Part shown: in pieces, positions 23,977 through 27,960 of the stretch
Numbering within the stretch: the stretch's first letter is position 1
Layout: each line of letters starts with the position of its first letter
Assembly (NCBI GenBank): GCA_031273545.1
Contig: JAISRQ010000028.1
Span: forward strand, 1-27,960
Reading direction: 5' to 3'
From: Holosporales bacterium
GTDB taxonomy: Bacteria > Pseudomonadota > Alphaproteobacteria > BNTO01
Length of the DNA: 27,960 nt
Notes under the pieces: generated by a model
The model's database searches: none
Seen by the model: only the letters and a program-made list of their open reading frames with translations
Told to the model about the DNA's origin: nothing
Program-made: the position numbers and the translations under genes

Positions 23977-25695
23977 ATGTTCAAGCAGATAATGAAAATG
24001 GCAAATACGAAAGGTATATTATTGGCGTCGATCGCAAGCTGTATTGGGGGACACCTCAACGTTTCTGCGATGGATAGTCCTGTCTTAGGTAGCGCTTCTA
24101 CTATGGGTACTCGTCCGGTCGATAACGTAACAAAGTTGTGCGGACATTCCATACGCGAATTAGCAAGGTCTGCCAAGCCTGGTGACTCAAACCTGCTCAA
24201 CGTTTTGTTTGGAGTACTGTGCAGTAACATAGGAACACCTGAAGAGCGAGACGAAGCGTTGGATTCATTATTTAACGCTGCTCGCGCAGGCGACGTTAAC
24301 GCACTACGCCGTTGTCTTGACCTTGTTATGCCTTCCTCAAGTAATTCTGCAGGGGTTGCTGGCAAGCACATTCTCGACAAATTATCGGGTTTCTTCATAC
24401 AACTGGCTCAAGAGGGAAGGCTAGAAGCGTTGATTGCGCTGAAAACGACAGTAGATGTGCTTCGCGTAGAAGACAAGCAAGAAGCGAAAGCGCCTTTTCG
24501 TAAGTTGATATTAAGCTTAATTGGAAGAGAAATACCAGTAAAAACGCAAGGTCTGTTTGAATTTGTAGAGCGACTCGCCCCAGAAGAACAAATTGACTTT
24601 ATGAAATCGCTTGTGAAACTTGCAAGAGGAGGAAGTGGCACGGCTCTACATACGTTAAGAGATATATGTGATATGACATCTATTTGTAATGGCAATAAAT
24701 CTAGGATTTGTTTTTCTGAATTTTTAAAAAAGTTGGTAGAAAATAATTGTCCTGCTGCACTGAATTTAGATATTAGACCTGACCAGAAGATGATATCAGC
24801 TGGCGACTGGCTAGACACATTCAAATGCACTGGTGAAGATTGGCTCTGTAATGTTGAATACCTTACAAAAGATGCTTCCACAGAACAAATAGAACAGATT
24901 TTACTTGCTTCACTTACGTCTAAGTCAAAAGATTTTGTACCAAAAATGTTACAGACTGACCCCCAAAAGGTGGTAAGTGCTCTTGAAAAATTAGCAAACG
25001 CTGGTGATAGCACCGCAATGGTTGCGCTGGGATGCTTCTTTTTAAAAAATCCAGCCACAACTAGGGAGGCCGTGCAGTTATTGTTAAGAGCAGTCAAACT
25101 AGGAGGTGAACGTGCCAGAGAAAGAATTTCTTGTATTAAACATTCTGATGAATATAAAGAGAAGGCAAAGCTTGTAAATGAGATTCTGCTAGAGCAGGCA
25201 AGTATAGGGGATTACCAAGCAGAAGCTAATATCTTATTGGGATATCTAACCTTTTCCGAACGCGATGACAACTTTTTTTCTTTGTTATTAAAGGCAGATG
25301 AGTTAGGAAAAGACGTATCTCTATATGTAGGTTTACACTTGTTAAAAACACATAGTTTACCAATAGCTGAGCCACTAAATTACTTACGACGTAAGACGGA
25401 AGCTGGTAGTCTTGATGCAAAATTTTTTCTAGGATTGCACACGCAAAATCCGAATAACCCATTAGCATATAATGAGTCTGCAGGTCTTGTAATGGAAGCG
25501 TTGATAAATAGCCATACAGACTATTCTGAATATTTAAGGGGGTTCCGTATAGCGGATGCTGATGCGTCGCCAGAACTAGCAGTTTTATGTGGTATGAGCA
25601 AACTGCATTTACCTGCTTCACGAAGTCTGTTTAGGACCGAGTCACATTACGAATTGGCGCTGGTGGATTTTTCCGCCGCATTCGACGAGGAGTAG
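23977..25695 (+). CDS. Exported Sel1-like helical-repeat protein, 572 aa, paralogue 1
   Basis: The start is set at ATG 23977 (MFKQIMKMANTKG) because it matches the paralogue's start and has AAAGGA nine bases upstream. GTG 23956 and ATG 23968/23971 are in frame but worse placed. The signal peptide runs through ILLASIASCIGG to about VSA-MD. The body is an all-helical repeat protein of Sel1/TPR style: LFNAARAGDVNALRRCLDL, LVKLARGGSGTALHTL, LEKLANAGDSTAMVALGCFF, with LLRAVKLGG, and EAGSLDAKFFLG. Sel1 repeats usually scaffold protein contacts. The repeats here are degenerate, so the family call is moderate. Tandem with a close paralogue. Likely secreted or periplasmic; function unknown. Confidence 0.78.
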   Translation: MFKQIMKMANTKGILLASIASCIGGHLNVSAMDSPVLGSASTMGTRPVDNVTKLCGHSIRELARSAKPGDSNLLNVLFGVLCSNIGTPEERDEALDSLFNAARAGDVNALRRCLDLVMPSSSNSAGVAGKHILDKLSGFFIQLAQEGRLEALIALKTTVDVLRVEDKQEAKAPFRKLILSLIGREIPVKTQGLFEFVERLAPEEQIDFMKSLVKLARGGSGTALHTLRDICDMTSICNGNKSRICFSEFLKKLVENNCPAALNLDIRPDQKMISAGDWLDTFKCTGEDWLCNVEYLTKDASTEQIEQILLASLTSKSKDFVPKMLQTDPQKVVSALEKLANAGDSTAMVALGCFFLKNPATTREAVQLLLRAVKLGGERARERISCIKHSDEYKEKAKLVNEILLEQASIGDYQAEANILLGYLTFSERDDNFFSLLLKADELGKDVSLYVGLHLLKTHSLPIAEPLNYLRRKTEAGSLDAKFFLGLHTQNPNNPLAYNESAGLVMEALINSHTDYSEYLRGFRIADADASPELAVLCGMSKLHLPASRSLFRTESHYELALVDFSAAFDEE

Positions 25696-25807
25696 CACTA
25701 TAGTGCAATTGCTTGAAAACTTGGACACAAAAATGAGATAGGTGCTCGCGTTGCCACGTTGTTTTGTATCAAATTTAAGACAGATTCACTATATCGTGAA
25801 TTCTTTA

Positions 25808-25905
25808 GAGGGCGCCCTTGAGTGCGGACTAAAAGCTGAACAATTGCAAACGTTTGTTCATATCAGGCTCGCAATCAATCTCTGGTTTGCATTCATTGGG
25901 CCTCC
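25808..25905 (+). repeat. Dispersed palindromic repeat, long diverged copy
   Basis: GAGGGCGCCCTTGAGTGCGGAC at the left and GCATTCATTGGGCCTCC at the right, with GCAAACGTTTGTTC and CTCGCAATC inside. It occupies the middle of the 309-bp spacer between the Sel1-like genes. The remainder (25906-26004) shows no clear promoter; TTGGAC near 25944 is a weak -35. Confidence 0.5.
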
Positions 25906-26004
25906 AGATATATAACTGCCCCAATTTCTTGTATGTTGGGTATTGGACGAAATCCATAAATGGGGTAGCCTAGCGGTTGGTAGTAGGTTGTAAAGAGGAA
26001 AAGT

Positions 26005-27732
26005 ATGTTTAAGGGGACAATTAAAATGACAAAAACAAGTATGCTGTTTGCGTCGGCGATAAGCTGTTTTGGTGGGCAATCCTATGCCTCTGATGCTCGT
26101 CCATCAGTAGATGACGCTGCTCCTATGGATGCGAGTTCAGTCGTAAGGGATACAATAAAGTTGTGCGGACATCCCATAAGCGAATTAATAGAATCTGCCA
26201 AGTCTGGTAATACGAACCTGCTCAGCATTTTGTTTGGAATACTGCGCAGTGGTATAGGAACACCTGAAGAGCGAAACAACGCATTGGACACGTTATTAGG
26301 CGCTGCTTACGCAGGCAACACTGAAGCAATGCGTATTTGTACTGGATTTTTGAAATGTATTGTTGCACGCAAATTTGAATGTGATGAGGGGTCGTATGTT
26401 AAAGACAGAGTATCGAATTTCTTCATACAACTGGCAAACGAGGGCAAGAAGGAGGCGTTGTCTGCGCTAACAACGTCAGATTATGTTGGCGTGATACGAA
26501 ATCCAGAAGTGCAAGCGTCTTTTACTAAGTTGATATTAGACTTAATTGGGAGAGAAATACCAGTAATGACGCCAAATTCGTTTGACTTTATTGCATGGTT
26601 GGCGCCAGAAACGCAATTGAGCGTTATGAGATCGCTTGTGAAGCTCGCCAAAGAAGGAAATAGCACTGCTCTACGTACGTTATATTATGCAATTTCCTAT
26701 CATAGCCATGTATCCAGAGATTGTTTCCCTGCATTTTTGCAAAGATTGATTGACAATAATTGTCCTGCTGCACTGAATTTTAATATTGAATATAATATGC
26801 GAATGATATCAGCTGACGAATGGCTAAATAGATTTGATAGCAACGGTCAGGCTCTATTATGTAATATTGAGTATCTTACAAAAAGTGCTTCCCCAGAACA
26901 AATAGAAAAGATTCTACTTGACTATTCGAGTCACTCCGATGAGCTTGCACCAGGCATGCTGCAGAATGTTTTGTGGACGCACGAGTTCGATGAGTTTGCA
27001 TCAGAAATGCTGGAGACTGAGCCAGAAAAAGTGGTAAGTGCTCTAGAAAAGCTAGCAAACGCTGGCAATGTCAATGCAATGGTCGCGCTGGGTCGCTTCC
27101 TTATAGAAAAACCTGCAACGACAAGGGAGGCAGTGAAGTTATTTTTGAAGGCAGTAAAACTAAGAGAGGAACGCATCATACAAAGGATTTCCGATGTAAG
27201 ACATGCTAATGGATATGACGGGAGAGTACAGCTTATAAAGGAAATTCTACTAGAACAAGCAAGTGCAGGGGATTATCAAATAGAAGCTAATATCTTATTG
27301 GGTTATTTAATTCCTTCCAAGCATGGCGGCGACATGCTGTCTTCATTATTAAAGGCAGACGAGTTAGGGAAAGACATATCTCGATACGTAGGTTTGCGCT
27401 GTGGAAGAGGAAGGACAATGCCTGAGGTGCAAAGCTACCTAGAACGCAAGGCTGAAGCTGGAAGTCTTGATGCAAAATTTTTCCTAGGGCTATCCATGAA
27501 AGGTCTAGATAATCCACCAACATTCAATAAAGCTGCAAGTTTGGTAATGGAAGTATTGATAAATAGTCATACTGACTATTCTGACTATTTAGGAGCATTC
27601 AGAGCCGTGGGGGCTGATACATCGCCAGAGCTAGCCGTTTTGTGTGGGATGAACAGCTTATTTTCATCTAGAAGCGAGTCGCATGGATGTCTGAAGATAG
27701 TGGATTTTTCTGAGATATTCAGCGAAGAATAG
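26005..27732 (+). CDS. Exported Sel1-like helical-repeat protein, 575 aa, paralogue 2
   Basis: Paralogue of 23977-25695 from end to end. It begins MFKGTIKMTKTSMLFASAIS with a signal peptide ending around YAS-DA. Shared landmarks are TIKLCGHPISELIESAKSG, LFGILRSGIGTPEERN, LIGREIPV, NNCPAALN, LEKLANAG..NAMVALG, PATTREAV.L, EAGSLDAKFFLG, INSHTDYS.YL and SPELAVLCGM. A partly duplicated segment near residues 310-345 (SHSDELAPGML, then FDEFASEML) is not in the paralogue. AAAGAGGA precedes the ATG at good spacing. Degenerate Sel1/TPR-like solenoid; probable role is protein-protein contact outside the cytoplasm (inference). No catalytic motif seen. Confidence 0.8.
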   Translation: MFKGTIKMTKTSMLFASAISCFGGQSYASDARPSVDDAAPMDASSVVRDTIKLCGHPISELIESAKSGNTNLLSILFGILRSGIGTPEERNNALDTLLGAAYAGNTEAMRICTGFLKCIVARKFECDEGSYVKDRVSNFFIQLANEGKKEALSALTTSDYVGVIRNPEVQASFTKLILDLIGREIPVMTPNSFDFIAWLAPETQLSVMRSLVKLAKEGNSTALRTLYYAISYHSHVSRDCFPAFLQRLIDNNCPAALNFNIEYNMRMISADEWLNRFDSNGQALLCNIEYLTKSASPEQIEKILLDYSSHSDELAPGMLQNVLWTHEFDEFASEMLETEPEKVVSALEKLANAGNVNAMVALGRFLIEKPATTREAVKLFLKAVKLREERIIQRISDVRHANGYDGRVQLIKEILLEQASAGDYQIEANILLGYLIPSKHGGDMLSSLLKADELGKDISRYVGLRCGRGRTMPEVQSYLERKAEAGSLDAKFFLGLSMKGLDNPPTFNKAASLVMEVLINSHTDYSDYLGAFRAVGADTSPELAVLCGMNSLFSSRSESHGCLKIVDFSEIFSEE

Positions 27733-27761
27733 CATTAATTGCTAATTATTTGTGGAGATGA

Positions 27762-27836
27762 GCCCCTTAAGAGTGCGGATCGAAGATTGAACATTCGTAA
27801 TAGTTTGTCGGTCTAATGAGTTCGCAATCTTTTGGA
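27762..27836 (+). repeat. Dispersed palindromic repeat
   Basis: GCCCCTTAAGAGTGCGGAT at the left and TTCGCAATCTTTTGG at the right, with ATTCGTAATAGTTTGTC in the centre. It lies 29 bp after the stop of the second Sel1-like gene, the usual 3' position for the family. Confidence 0.6.
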
Positions 27837-27869
27837 AAATAGGTATATACCTAAACGTGATTAAATCAT

Positions 27870-27941
27870 GGATTTTAGCAAGGATTGTAAAAATCAGTGT
27901 TCCATTGAAGTCGCTTTAGTTTTTGATTGCAACTAAAATCC
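27870..27941 (+). other. Inverted repeat near the window end
   Basis: GGATTTTAG (27870-27878) and CTAAAATCC (27933-27941) are perfect 9-bp inverted arms 54 bases apart; an inner TTTAGTT/AACTAAA pair overlaps the right arm. It may be a further mobile palindrome or a transcript end. Confidence 0.3.
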
Positions 27942-27960
27942 GGTATTTGATCGCGTTTGA

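Noticed and set aside
25960..25992. tRNA-like start (GGGGTAGCCTAGCGGTTGGTAG resembles an acceptor plus D-arm)
   Set aside because: No anticodon arm, T-arm or matching 3' acceptor follows; the sequence runs straight into the ribosome site of the next gene.

Overview
The window reads as a piece of an AT-rich genome of a host-associated alphaproteobacterium, most likely a protist endosymbiont (Holosporales/Rickettsiales-like). The lineage call rests on a DUF4167 protein (a family largely confined to Alphaproteobacteria), a bacterial isoleucyl-tRNA synthetase, and an excess of secreted repeat proteins of eukaryotic type. The species is not identified. Opal (TGA) is used as a stop, so the code is standard. 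I saw no transposase, integrase, tRNA, rRNA or CRISPR array.

Layout. 2-2665: two tandem paralogues of an unrecognised secreted protein, the first cut by the window edge. 2983-5811: ileS, the only clear housekeeping enzyme, followed by a GC-rich spacer and an intrinsic terminator. 6456-8238: a tandem pair of unknown, probably exported proteins. 8239-8986: gene-poor, with dispersed palindromic repeats and a possible gene relic. 8987-9577: DUF4167 protein. 9736-14768: a cluster of four paralogous ankyrin genes (three intact, one decayed), each behind the same ~75-bp promoter cassette. 14976-21777: two very large paralogues that join an HExxH metallopeptidase-like domain to a long BspA-type leucine-rich-repeat array. 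21964-23787 (minus strand): a fusion of a zeta-toxin-like P-loop kinase with an aminoglycoside-phosphotransferase-like kinase. 23977-27732: two paralogous exported Sel1-like helical-repeat proteins.

How it fits together. Most genes come as tandem paralogues with a hydrophobic signal-like N-terminus and eukaryotic-type repeats (ankyrin, LRR, Sel1). This looks like a reservoir of secreted host-interaction factors grown by local duplication and decay. I see no secretion apparatus here.

The spacers carry a family of imperfect palindromes of about 65-100 bp, at least a dozen copies in 28 kb, usually just 3' of a gene. One copy lies inside the zeta/APH gene and is translated as a 27-residue in-frame insert in the kinase N-lobe. 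This is the behaviour of Rickettsia palindromic elements, although I cannot say the families are related.

Strongest leads: (a) the zeta-like/APH fusion kinase, (b) the translated palindromic element, (c) the metallopeptidase-LRR pair, (d) the shared promoter cassette of the ankyrin cluster.
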